Below, piece after piece: positions 24,991 to 32,669 of a stretch of 64,000 nucleotides of DNA. This DNA comes from Nocardia araoensis NBRC 100135 (GTDB lineage: Bacteria > Actinomycetota > Actinomycetes > Mycobacteriales > Mycobacteriaceae). The stretch covers positions 86,746 through 150,745 of the forward strand of contig NZ_BAFR01000352.1 of assembly GCF_000308435.1 (NCBI RefSeq), given 5' to 3'. Every line of letters begins with the position of its first letter. The first letter of the stretch is position 1. The notes under the pieces were generated by a model. The model saw only the letters and a program-made list of their open reading frames with translations. It was not told the origin of the DNA and did not search any database. A program made the position numbers and the translations under genes.

Positions 24991-26529
24991 GTGACACAAC
25001 CTCCGGATACCCAGGCGGCTGGGCCCGACCCGACGACCGACAAACTCGACGCGGCCGTCTTCAGGGTCGCCGGCGTCGTGGTGCTCGGCGCGATCATGTC
25101 GATTCTCGACATCACCGTCGTCAGCGTCGCGATCCCGACCTTCCAGCGCGAGTTCGACACGAGCTACGCCATCGCGGCGTGGACCATGACCGGGTACACG
25201 CTGGCGCTGGCCACCGTGATCCCGCTGACCGGATGGGCGGCCGACCGCTTCGGCACCAAGCGGCTGTACATCATGGCCCTGACGTTCTTCGTGCTCGGCT
25301 CCTTGCTGTGCAGCACGGCCTGGAACATCGAATCGCTGATCGCGTTCCGCGTGATCCAGGGCCTCGGCGGCGGCATGCTGATGCCGCTGGGCATGACGAT
25401 CATGACCCACGCGGCCGGCCCGCAGCGGGTCGGACGGGTCATGGCGGTGCTCGGCGTACCGATGCTGCTCGGCCCGATCGGCGGGCCGATCCTGGGTGGC
25501 TGGCTGATCGAGAACTTCAGCTGGCACTGGATCTTCTTGATCAACCTGCCGATCGGCGTGATCGCCTTGACGCTGGCGTTCATCGTGCTGCCCAGCGACA
25601 AGCCGGAGCCGTCCGAGTCGTTCGACTTCATCGGCATGCTGCTGGCCTCACCCGGCCTGGCGCTGTTCCTGTTCGGCGTCTCCTCCATCCCGGAGCAGGG
25701 GACCGTGCTCGCGGCGCGGGTGCTGATCCCGGCCGCCATCGGCGCGCTGCTGATGGTCGCGTTCGTGTTCCACGCGCTGCGCACCGAGCACCCGCTGATC
25801 GATCTGCACCTGTTCCGCAACCGCGCGCTCACCTTCGCGGTGCTCACGATGGTGCTGTTCGCCATCGCGTTCTTCGGAGCGGGCCTGCTGCTGCCGACCT
25901 ACTTGCAACAGGTGCGCGGTGAGTCGGCGCTGCAAGCCGGTCTGCTGATCGCGCCGCAGGGCATCGGCGCGATGCTCAGCATGCCGATCGCGGGCCGTTT
26001 CGTGGACAAGATCGGCCCTGGCAAGATCGTGCTGGTCGGTATCACACTGATCTCGATCGGGACGGCCTACTTCGTCCAGCTCGACGCGGACAGCTCGTAT
26101 CTCCCCATGATCGGCGCGCTGTTCGTGATGGGCCTCGGCATGGGCTGCACCATGATGCCGATCATGACCGCGGCGATCCAGACCCTGACCCACCAGCAGG
26201 TGGCGCGCGGGTCGACGCTGATGAACATCGTCAACCAGACCGCGGGCTCCATCGGCACGGCGACGATGTCGGTGGTGCTGACCAACCTGCTGAACAACCA
26301 GCCGCTGGCGCGTCCGGCCATCGCGGCGAACTTCGATCCCAGCCTGGCGGGCCAGCTTCCGCCGGGGGCCGTCGAAACCGGTTTGCAGCAGGCCGCGGAA
26401 GCGTTCAGTCACACCTACGTGGTGGCGCTGGTGCTGATCGTGCTCACCTTGATCCCGGCGTCCTTCCTGCCGCGCACGAAGCCGAAGAACCCGGAGGCGG
26501 CCGACGCGGCGACGGTCGTGCACGCCTAG
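24991..26529 (+). CDS. DHA2-family MFS drug/proton antiporter (EmrB/QacA type)
   Basis: A 512-residue, 14-helix major facilitator exporter. It carries motif D1 (SILDITVVSVAIPTFQREF) in helix 1, motif A (GWAADRFGTKRLYI), motif B (RVIQGLGGGMLMPLG) and motif C of antiporters (GVPMLLGPIGGPILGGWLI). It is typical of multidrug efflux proteins in actinobacteria. It begins at GTG with only a weak ribosome site and may be co-transcribed with the upstream lyase gene. A perfect 12-bp terminator lies nine bases after the stop. Substrates are not predictable. Confidence 0.92.
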   Translation: MTQPPDTQAAGPDPTTDKLDAAVFRVAGVVVLGAIMSILDITVVSVAIPTFQREFDTSYAIAAWTMTGYTLALATVIPLTGWAADRFGTKRLYIMALTFFVLGSLLCSTAWNIESLIAFRVIQGLGGGMLMPLGMTIMTHAAGPQRVGRVMAVLGVPMLLGPIGGPILGGWLIENFSWHWIFLINLPIGVIALTLAFIVLPSDKPEPSESFDFIGMLLASPGLALFLFGVSSIPEQGTVLAARVLIPAAIGALLMVAFVFHALRTEHPLIDLHLFRNRALTFAVLTMVLFAIAFFGAGLLLPTYLQQVRGESALQAGLLIAPQGIGAMLSMPIAGRFVDKIGPGKIVLVGITLISIGTAYFVQLDADSSYLPMIGALFVMGLGMGCTMMPIMTAAIQTLTHQQVARGSTLMNIVNQTAGSIGTATMSVVLTNLLNNQPLARPAIAANFDPSLAGQLPPGAVETGLQQAAEAFSHTYVVALVLIVLTLIPASFLPRTKPKNPEAADAATVVHA

Positions 26530-26537
26530 CGGTACTC

Positions 26538-26566
26538 GTCCCGGGATCGCCTGCCGATCCCGGGAC
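26538..26566. terminator. Perfect 12-bp hairpin between convergent genes
   Basis: GTCCCGGGATCG pairs with CGATCCCGGGAC around CCTGC; an outer GCGGTA/TACCGC pair extends it. It can serve both the transporter and the convergent hydrolase gene. Confidence 0.85.
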
Positions 26567-26604
26567 CTACCGCTGTAGGGGTCGGGCGGATGCCGCCGCG
26601 GCCC

Positions 26605-27423
26605 CTATTTGTTGCCGTGGGCAAGGCCTGCGGTGGGCCGAGGCCGCGCCTCGTCGAGGAACGCCAGGACGGCCGGGCTCGCCACCGAGCGGAACTCGTC
26701 GAAGTACGCGTGCCGTGCGCCCTCGATCAGATGCAGTCGCGCGTCGGGGATGCGCTCGACCAGCAGGGGAGCGTTGGCGGCGGGATTGAAGCGGTCCTCC
26801 GTGCCGTGCACCACCAGAGTGGGAACCCGGATGTCCGGCAGCGCATCCCAGGCGTCGTGCTTGTTGCTCGCGTACAGATGCCTGCGCTTCGCATAGGCGG
26901 GCATGGCCGGGTCGCCGAGCGTGTTGTACGGGCCGGAGGTGCTCGCCAGCCGAGCTGGGGTGTACATCAATTCCAGCAGAGCCTGTCGTGCGGCCGCTGG
27001 GTCCCGCTGCGCGAGCGCCCTCCTGACTTCCGGACCCCGTTCGAAAGCGTGCTTCCCGCCGGGGGACGTGCAGCCGAGCACCAGGGTGTGCACCCGATCC
27101 GGATGGCGCGCGGCCAGCCACTGGGCCACCCGCCCGCCCATCGACGTGCCGTAGACGGCGGCCCGCCGTACGCCCGAGTCGTCGAGGACGGCGACCACGT
27201 CGTCGGCGAAACCCTCGGTGCTGTAGACCTCGTCGGGTTTGTCGCTGTCGCCGGTACCGCGCCAGTCGAGCGTGATGGTGCGATACCCGGTCTCGAAGTC
27301 CGCGCGGATGCCGTCCCACCAGTGATGGCTGTTGGCCTGCCCGGCGAGCAGTACCAGCGGGCTGCCCGTGCCCGTCACTTGATAGGCGAGGCGAACGCCG
27401 TCGGCCGCCGTTGCGTAGGGCAC
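26605..27423 (-). CDS. Alpha/beta hydrolase
   Basis: A 272-residue serine hydrolase of the esterase/lactonase-like group. The nucleophile is S94 in VYGTSMGGRVA, the acid is in HGTEDRFNP and the His in EGARHAYFDEF; the oxyanion region is LLAGQANSHHWW. The GTG at 27423 is chosen because GGAAGG lies 11 bases upstream and the domain begins directly after it. It lies 19 bp after the TetR gene on the same strand, so the two probably form an operon. Substrate unknown. Confidence 0.86.
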   Translation of the reverse strand: MPYATAADGVRLAYQVTGTGSPLVLLAGQANSHHWWDGIRADFETGYRTITLDWRGTGDSDKPDEVYSTEGFADDVVAVLDDSGVRRAAVYGTSMGGRVAQWLAARHPDRVHTLVLGCTSPGGKHAFERGPEVRRALAQRDPAAARQALLELMYTPARLASTSGPYNTLGDPAMPAYAKRRHLYASNKHDAWDALPDIRVPTLVVHGTEDRFNPAANAPLLVERIPDARLHLIEGARHAYFDEFRSVASPAVLAFLDEARPRPTAGLAHGNK

Positions 27424-27442
27424 CTGTGCGAAATCCTTCCGT

Positions 27443-27997
27443 TCAGCGATCGCTGCGAAGCCCGTCGAAGACGATCTCCATGCCGCGCCGCCACGACGGC
27501 GAGCCGGTGGTCTCGCCGAGTAGCGACAGGGCCCACACCAAGTTGACGACATCCTCGTCGGTCGCGTCGGCGCGCAACGCGCCGGTATCCCGGACCCGCG
27601 TGAGCACCGCCGACAGGTGCGACATCCCACGATGGCAGGCCTGCGCCAGCTGAGCCGCCGCTGGATGATCCCCGGTGAACGCCTCGAGCAGTCCGCGGTC
27701 GGCGGTGAGCCTGCCGAGCAGGTCTTCCACGAATCCGGTGAATGCCGTCCACGCGTCGGGTTCGGCCGCCGCGCGGGCGGCGATCTCGTCCACCGCGGCC
27801 AGCCGGGGCGGCAGGAGGGCATCGATCAGGGTGTCGCGGGTGGGGAAGTGGTTGTACAGCGTCCCGATGCTGACGCAGGCGCGCCGCGCGATCTCCTCCA
27901 GCGAGCCGTCGAGGCCCTGTTCGGTGAACACCTCGGCCGCTGCCCGCAGCAAATTTTCGCGATTGCGAGCGGCGTCCCGGCGCAGCGGTTTGGTCAC
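27443..27997 (-). CDS. TetR-family transcriptional regulator
   Basis: A 184-residue TetR repressor. The DNA-binding part is residues 8-55 (RENLLRAAAEVFTEQGLDGSLEEIARRACVSIGTLYNHFPTRDTLIDAL); the C-terminal part is of the TetR_C type common in actinobacteria. The start is GTG. It is divergent from an SDR gene, and two copies of a GC-rich dyad lie in the gap, so it likely represses both the hydrolase operon and the SDR. Confidence 0.9.
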   Translation of the reverse strand: MTKPLRRDAARNRENLLRAAAEVFTEQGLDGSLEEIARRACVSIGTLYNHFPTRDTLIDALLPPRLAAVDEIAARAAAEPDAWTAFTGFVEDLLGRLTADRGLLEAFTGDHPAAAQLAQACHRGMSHLSAVLTRVRDTGALRADATDEDVVNLVWALSLLGETTGSPSWRRGMEIVFDGLRSDR

Positions 27998-28017
27998 GCG
28001 ATCATCCTACCGAATCT

Positions 28018-28065
28018 GAGGCAGGCCTCGACTTCGTGGTACGGTAATAAATCGAGGGGGGCCTC
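28018..28065. promoter_or_regulatory. Two tandem dyads (GAGGCAGGCCTC, GAGGGGGGCCTC) flanking a promoter
   Basis: The two 12-bp dyads start 36 bp apart in the TetR/SDR gap. Between them TAATAA (28045-28050) is a candidate -10 element for the SDR gene. The downstream copy would sit just past the transcription start. This arrangement fits a TetR operator pair. Confidence 0.5.
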
Positions 28066-28081
28066 AAATTAAGGAGAACGC

Positions 28082-28798
28082 ATGGCAGATCGGGGAACAG
28101 CAGTAATCGTCGGTGTCGGGCCCGGCCTGGGGATGTCGATGGCCCGGCGCTTCGGACGGGAAGGGTTCCGCGTCGCGCTGATCTCGCGCAGCGATGCACG
28201 GCACGCCGGATACCTCGCGGACCTGGCGGAGCGCGGGGTGGACGCGACCGCTCACGTCGCGGACGTCACCGACCGGTCGCGGCTCGGCGCGATACTCGGC
28301 GACATCCGCAGGGAGGGTCCGATCGGAATGGTCTATTACGGACCGGGCCCGACGCAGCAGCCCGTGCCGATCACCGACATCGACGCGGCGACGGCGCGAT
28401 CGGCGTTCGAGTGGGTGTGGCCCGCGGTCGACGTGGTGAGCGACGTGTTGCCGGGCATGCTCGAGCGTGGGAAAGGCGCATTGCTCTTCGCCGGCGGGCT
28501 CTCCAGCGTCCGCCCGATGCCCATGCTCGGCCACCTCGCCCTCGCCGCCGCCGCACTGCGCAACTACGCGCTCACCCTGAACGCGGCATTGGCCGAGCGC
28601 GGTCTCTATGCGGGCACGCTCACCATCGGCGGCCTCGTCGAGCGCGGGGACATCCACGCGATGGTCACCGCCGACCCGGCGCGCTTCGGCAGTCCGGACG
28701 GCCACACGCTCGATCCGGACGACTTGGCGGAGACCGCGTGGGGCATGTACCGCACCCGCGACCGCGCCGAGACGATCTTCGACGCCTTCGGCGGGTGA
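28082..28798 (+). CDS. Short-chain dehydrogenase-like protein lacking the Tyr-Lys pair
   Basis: A 238-residue protein with an SDR Rossmann fold. The dinucleotide loop is VGVGPGLGMSMARRF (near residues 10-24), and HVADVTD and YYGPG stand where the adenine-binding Asp and NNAG motif are expected. In the catalytic position where YSASKAAL is normal, the sequence is HLALAAAAL, so both the Tyr and the Lys are missing. It may bind NAD(P) but cannot use the standard SDR mechanism; a regulatory or altered catalytic role is possible. AAGGAG lies six bases before the ATG. Confidence 0.8.
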   Translation: MADRGTAVIVGVGPGLGMSMARRFGREGFRVALISRSDARHAGYLADLAERGVDATAHVADVTDRSRLGAILGDIRREGPIGMVYYGPGPTQQPVPITDIDAATARSAFEWVWPAVDVVSDVLPGMLERGKGALLFAGGLSSVRPMPMLGHLALAAAALRNYALTLNAALAERGLYAGTLTIGGLVERGDIHAMVTADPARFGSPDGHTLDPDDLAETAWGMYRTRDRAETIFDAFGG

Positions 28799-28807
28799 CG
28801 GCCGAGG

Positions 28808-29239
28808 TCAGCCGTACAGGGCGATGAAGCGGTCCAGGGAACGTTCGATATCGCCCTTGACGGCGCGGGCCACACCGGAACCGATCGGGCCGAACAGCGG
28901 CGCGCCGCCGAGTTCGATGTCGACGGTGACCTCCGAACCGGAGCCCTTCGGGGCGACGAGCAGTTGCAACCCCAGTTTGGTGCCGCCTTTGCCCGCGCCG
29001 GTGAGTTGCAGGCGGCTCGGCGGCTCGGCGGCGCGCACGGTCCAGGTCACCCGGTTGCGCAGGCCCTTCACCGAGGCGATGCCGACCAGCTGGGTGCCGA
29101 CGGTCAATTCGGCGGGAACCTCGCCGCGCCACGCTTCGTGCATGGTCAGCCATTTGTCGAGTTCGGCGAGGTTGGAGGTGTGCGTCCAGGCCTCCTCGGG
29201 CGAGATCGGAACGTCGACCGAGACCTTCAGCTTTGCCAT
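28808..29239 (-). CDS. SRPBCC protein, Rv0910-like
   Basis: A 143-residue START/polyketide-cyclase-like protein. It begins LKVSVDVPISPEEAWTHTSNLAELDKWL and ends with the long helix GVARAVKGDIERSLDRFIAL, the usual closing helix over the ligand cavity. Relatives such as M. tuberculosis Rv0910 are annotated as the toxin of a type II toxin-antitoxin pair. No antitoxin gene is adjacent here, so that role is doubtful. It converges on the SDR gene with a nine-base gap. Confidence 0.82.
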   Translation of the reverse strand: MAKLKVSVDVPISPEEAWTHTSNLAELDKWLTMHEAWRGEVPAELTVGTQLVGIASVKGLRNRVTWTVRAAEPPSRLQLTGAGKGGTKLGLQLLVAPKGSGSEVTVDIELGGAPLFGPIGSGVARAVKGDIERSLDRFIALYG

Positions 29240-29668
29240 GGGCGCATGGTATCCGGCTGCGATGGTCGGCTCGGTCGCGAGGGCGGCGGGTTCGGGCGGC
29301 CTCGCGGCGCCCAGGTGAACGCAACCTTGCGGAATCGTATTCGGGCACCCGCCAATACATTTGTTGATGCGTCAGCGAACGCCCATTCCGCCTGCTCGGG
29401 CCTGCCGCCGCGGGCGTCGCCCTCCACTGCGCGGCCACCGCCGATTCCGGTGCTGGCCCGCCCCGCGGGCCGGTACGCAGGACAAATGGTCCACGGGTTG
29501 CACGGCAGCCCAACATTATTGCGCAGCTATGTCGCGATCTGCGGCACCTATCGTCCCACTTCCGGGAATCCGGAAAGTGTCGATGGGATCGGCAGAGACT
29601 TCGTTGGAATGCTGCTAATGTGCGAATGGTCGGGTTCTGGTTACCGTTCGGACACGATCCGGGCGGTC
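29240..29668. other. Intergenic region upstream of conservon
   Basis: About 430 bp with no supported gene and slightly lower GC than its surroundings. A short dyad TTCCGG-GAAT-CCGGAA lies at 29560-29575. The stretch must hold the promoter of the SRPBCC gene at its left end. Confidence 0.4.
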
Positions 29669-29731
29669 GGCGATTGACATGTAATCGCCTGTCCTGCGGG
29701 CACTGTGCGGTAGGCGCTCTCCATGAGCGCC
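29669..29731 (+). promoter_or_regulatory. Two perfect inverted repeats before the conservon
   Basis: GGCGATT-GACATGT-AATCGCC (29669-29689) and GGCGCTC-TCCAT-GAGCGCC (29713-29731) are both perfect 7-bp dyads. They lie 140-200 bp before the first conservon gene. The first surrounds a TTGACA hexamer and could be an operator; the second could form a hairpin in the leader RNA. No matching -10 element was seen. Confidence 0.45.
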
Positions 29732-29869
29732 GGTGCCGTCGCGGGGTTTCCGGTACTCCGACGCGGACCCCACCGACCGGTCCGTTCATGGTCGGCAGGC
29801 GAGGGAAGGCGAGCGAAGCAGGATGGCAATGGGCCGATTCCTCGAGACCAGTCAACGACGAAAGAACTG

Positions 29870-31240
29870 ATGAATCAAGATATCGCCGTGGTGCTTTCAT
29901 GGATCCTCGCCGCCGCTTTGGTGATCGCCGTAGCGGGGGCGTTGTACGCAGTGCAGTATGCCAGGGCTCAGCGGGCCAAGGTCGAGGCTCTGGCCAGGGA
30001 ACAGCGCGCGACGGAGGACACGCTCGAGCGGTTCGCCGCCACCACGCTACCCGCGGTGGCCGAGTCGATCCGCCGGTTCGAGTCGCAGGTGCCCCCGGTC
30101 GAAGTCCAGGCGGGCATGGAGAATTCACGGCTCGCGCAGATCCTGCGGTGGATCTCCGAGCGGTACGCCGATGATCTGAGCCTGATGCGCTCGGAGACCA
30201 GGGACCTGACCAACAACGAAGCGCAGCAGGCGATCAAGGCGGCCGAGGAGGCCGCGCGCGGCGAGGTCGCTGCCGCGTCGCGCCAGGCGACCAGTGCCGC
30301 GGTCCGCTCGTTCGGCACCTCCGTGGTCAGCCTCGGCGCGGACGTCAGCCAGGTGGTGAGCGCCGCGCTGCGCGAGCATCGCGACGACGCCGTGTACGAA
30401 ACCCTCACCCGCATCGACCACACGGTGCAGCAGATGATCCGTCAGGCGCAGTCCTACGTGATCGTCTGCGGTGGTCTGCCCGGCCGCCGCTGGCCCGCGC
30501 AGACGCTGACCGACGTGGTCGGCGGCGCCATCGGCCGTGTCCGGGAATACCTGCGGGTGCGGCCGAACCAGCTCGACCGCGTTGTGATCAGCCGCGCGGT
30601 GGAACCGCTCGTGCACACGCTGGCGACCCTGCTGGACAACGCGTTGCGGTACTCGCCGCCGACCTCCTACGTGGACGTCAATTTCCAGGAGGGTCACCAC
30701 GGCGTCACCGTCATCATCGATGACGCGGGCGTGCGCATGAACGCCGAGCAGATGGAGGAAGCCCGCCAGGTGCTCGCGCACGAGCGGCCTGTCGACATCC
30801 ACCAGCTCGGCCCGTCGCCGAAGGTCGGCTTCCCGGGTATCGCCGCGCTGGCCCGTCGCTACGGTTTCACCGTCTACATCGACGGCCCGAACGTCTACGG
30901 CGGCATGCGCGCGATGGTCTACATCCCGGAGTCGCTGCTGGTCACCCCGCAGAACGTCCAGGAGGTCGCGCCCGTGACCGAGGCAAAACCGGAGCCGGCC
31001 ACGGTTCCCGCGCAGGACGCGCCGAGCGAACAGCCCGGCGAGAACGAGCCGTCGCTGTCGGTGAGTGAGATCACCAGCGGCGGGCTACCCAAGCGGCGAC
31101 GCAGGACGGTCGCGCTCGCCCCGGTCGGGCCGCGCACCGAACCCGGTCTCGCTCGCCCCGAGGTCGCCGCAGCTTGGCATACCGGCTCCAAGAGCGGCCG
31201 CGCCGCCGCATCTGATGACACGGAAGGGATGACATCCTGA
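29870..31240 (+). CDS. Conservon sensor ATPase (CvnA-like, nitrate/sulfonate-type histidine kinase)
   Basis: A 456-residue membrane-anchored kinase-like protein. One membrane helix (about residues 7-28) is followed by a coiled, Ala/Glu-rich stretch, a dimerisation region with RIDHTVQQMIRQ, and a GHKL ATPase domain with the N-box TLATLLDNALRYSPP. The last 100 residues are a disordered Pro/Glu tail ending in basic KRRRR. It is the first gene of a conservon (cvnABCD), known in Streptomyces to form a membrane complex that acts like a G-protein switch. The ATG at 29870 is chosen because it immediately precedes the membrane helix. Its stop overlaps the next start. Confidence 0.88.
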   Translation: MNQDIAVVLSWILAAALVIAVAGALYAVQYARAQRAKVEALAREQRATEDTLERFAATTLPAVAESIRRFESQVPPVEVQAGMENSRLAQILRWISERYADDLSLMRSETRDLTNNEAQQAIKAAEEAARGEVAAASRQATSAAVRSFGTSVVSLGADVSQVVSAALREHRDDAVYETLTRIDHTVQQMIRQAQSYVIVCGGLPGRRWPAQTLTDVVGGAIGRVREYLRVRPNQLDRVVISRAVEPLVHTLATLLDNALRYSPPTSYVDVNFQEGHHGVTVIIDDAGVRMNAEQMEEARQVLAHERPVDIHQLGPSPKVGFPGIAALARRYGFTVYIDGPNVYGGMRAMVYIPESLLVTPQNVQEVAPVTEAKPEPATVPAQDAPSEQPGENEPSLSVSEITSGGLPKRRRRTVALAPVGPRTEPGLARPEVAAAWHTGSKSGRAAASDDTEGMTS

Positions 31241-31665
31241 TGGCCACACCCGTGACCGACAGCAGCAACAAACTGGGCTGGCTACTCGAAGATCTCAGCA
31301 TCACGGGTGTGCGGTTCTCGGTGTTGCTGTCCGACGACGGCCTGCGGATCGCGCACTCCACGGGGATCGCCCGCGACGAGGCGGAACGCTTCGCCGCCGC
31401 GGCCTCCGGCCTGCGTTCGCTCGGTAAGGCGCTCGGCGAATTCTGTGGCGACGCCACGAATGGCGTGCGGCAGAACATGACCGAGTACGACCAGGGGATG
31501 ATCCTCATCACCGCGGCGGGCGAGGGCGCGCTGCTCGGCGTTGCGACCACCAACGACATCGACGTGGGCCTCGTCGCCCACCGGATGAACGAGCTGGCAG
31601 GCCGGGTCGGACGTGAGCTCGGCAGCCAGCCGCGCAGGCGCGTTGACGGCAGCGAAATGCCATGA
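31240..31665 (+). CDS. Roadblock/LC7-domain protein (CvnB-like)
   Basis: A 141-residue roadblock/LC7 protein, the second conservon component. It reads KLGWLLEDLSITGVRFSVLLSDDGLRIAHS at the start of the fold, a central strand GMILITAAGEGALLGVAT and a final helix VAHRMNELAGRVGREL. Roadblock proteins dimerise and act on the partner small GTPase as regulators. Its ATG overlaps the TGA of the sensor gene (TGATG), which indicates coupled translation. Confidence 0.92.
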   Translation: MATPVTDSSNKLGWLLEDLSITGVRFSVLLSDDGLRIAHSTGIARDEAERFAAAASGLRSLGKALGEFCGDATNGVRQNMTEYDQGMILITAAGEGALLGVATTNDIDVGLVAHRMNELAGRVGRELGSQPRRRVDGSEMP

Positions 31666-31738
31666 TCGAGCGCAGCGAGCGAGTCAGAGGTACTGCGCCG
31701 CTGGGCAGCACGGAGCCGAGCGAGAGCGAGGTGCCGTC
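31666..31738 (+). other. Short spacer with repetitive GAGCGNAGCGAG-type sequence
   Basis: This 73-bp spacer breaks the otherwise overlapping conservon. It contains GAGCGCAGCGAGCGAG near its left end and GAGCCGAGCGAGAGCGAG near its right end, sequences that look like the dispersed GAGCG-rich intergenic repeats of nocardial genomes. The right copy supplies the GCGAGG ribosome site of the next gene. Confidence 0.4.
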
Positions 31739-32089
31739 ATGAGCAAGCCGCGGCGCGATCCGGACCTGGTCCGGGCTTATGTGCGCACCGGAGGGCGTAC
31801 GCGCCCCACTCGCGAGCTGGACCTGGTTACTTTGGTCCTGACCGCCAAAGATCCACTCCCCGGCGCGTCACCCGATGCGCGCCGGGTCATGGCCCTGTGC
31901 AGCCGTCGGGGTGCGCTGTCGATCGCGGAGATCGCGGCGTACCTCGACCTTCCGCCGTCCGTCGTGAAGATCGTCGCGTCCGATCTCATGGACGGCGGGC
32001 ACCTGGTCACCCCCACCCCGGCCGAGTCCCTGCCGGAGATCGCTCTGCTGGAGGAGGTACTCAATGGGCTCCGTGCTCTCGCCGTCTGA
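31739..32089 (+). CDS. DUF742 protein (CvnC-like)
   Basis: A 116-residue DUF742 protein, the third conservon component. Markers are LVRAYVRTGGRTRPTRELDLVTLV, the winged-helix-like LSIAEIAAYLDLPPSVVKIVASDLMDGGHLV and the C-terminal LLEEVLNGLRAL. Its role in the complex is thought to be a partner or regulator of the GTPase. The ATG at 31739 follows GCGAGG by seven bases. The gene overlaps the GTPase gene by 26 bp. Confidence 0.9.
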   Translation: MSKPRRDPDLVRAYVRTGGRTRPTRELDLVTLVLTAKDPLPGASPDARRVMALCSRRGALSIAEIAAYLDLPPSVVKIVASDLMDGGHLVTPTPAESLPEIALLEEVLNGLRALAV

Positions 32090-32669
32090 TCGCGCTGTCG
32101 ATTACGTGCCGGAGACCGTGACCCGCTCGGTGAAACTGCTGGTGGCCGGCAACTTCGGTGTCGGCAAGACCACGTTCGTGAGCAGCGTCTCGGAGATCAA
32201 ACCGCTGCGCACCGAGGAGACCATCACCGAAGCCAGCGTCGGCGTCGACGACATGGCGGGGCTGCCGGGAAAGTCGCAGACCACGGTCGCGATGGACTTC
32301 GGCCGCATCACGCTCAGTCCCAAACTGGCGCTCTACCTGTTCGGCACTCCGGGCCAGCAGCGTTTCGTCCCCTTGTGGGAGGAGCTGGCCCGCGGTGCGC
32401 TCGGCGCGCTCGTGCTGGTGGACACCCGCCGCATCGAGAAGTCCGACGAGGTGCTCTCGGTGCTGGAGGAGCGCGGCGTCCCGTATTCGGTGGCCGTCAA
32501 CCAGTTCGAAGGCGCAAGGCCCTACCCGCTCGACGAAGTACGCGATGCCCTCGACCTGGAACCCGGCACCCCGCTGACGTCGCTGGACGCCCGTGACCGA
32601 GGCACGTGCCTGCGTTCGCTGATCACGCTAGTCGAATTCTTGTTCCACCGTTTGGAGTCTCGCATTTGA
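32064..32669 (+). CDS. Conservon GTPase (CvnD-like)
   Basis: A 201-residue small GTP-binding protein, the fourth conservon component. The P-loop GNFGVGKTT is at about residues 29-37, the switch region follows in TITEASVGVDDM, and LYLFGTPGQQRF is the G3 motif. The guanine-specificity NKxD is replaced by VNQFEG, as is typical of the MglA-like conservon ATP/GTP-binding group. It overlaps DUF742 by 26 bp and its stop overlaps the TTG of the first P450 (TTGA), so the first P450 is part of the same operon. Confidence 0.92.
   Translation: MGSVLSPSDRAVDYVPETVTRSVKLLVAGNFGVGKTTFVSSVSEIKPLRTEETITEASVGVDDMAGLPGKSQTTVAMDFGRITLSPKLALYLFGTPGQQRFVPLWEELARGALGALVLVDTRRIEKSDEVLSVLEERGVPYSVAVNQFEGARPYPLDEVRDALDLEPGTPLTSLDARDRGTCLRSLITLVEFLFHRLESRI

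Noticed and set aside
28808..29239. SRPBCC protein as the toxin of a toxin-antitoxin pair
   Set aside because: No small antitoxin gene lies next to it; the neighbouring SDR is convergent and unrelated.
29674..29679. TTGACA as -35 box of the conservon promoter
   Set aside because: No -10-like hexamer is found 16-19 bp downstream; the hexamer is part of a perfect dyad instead.
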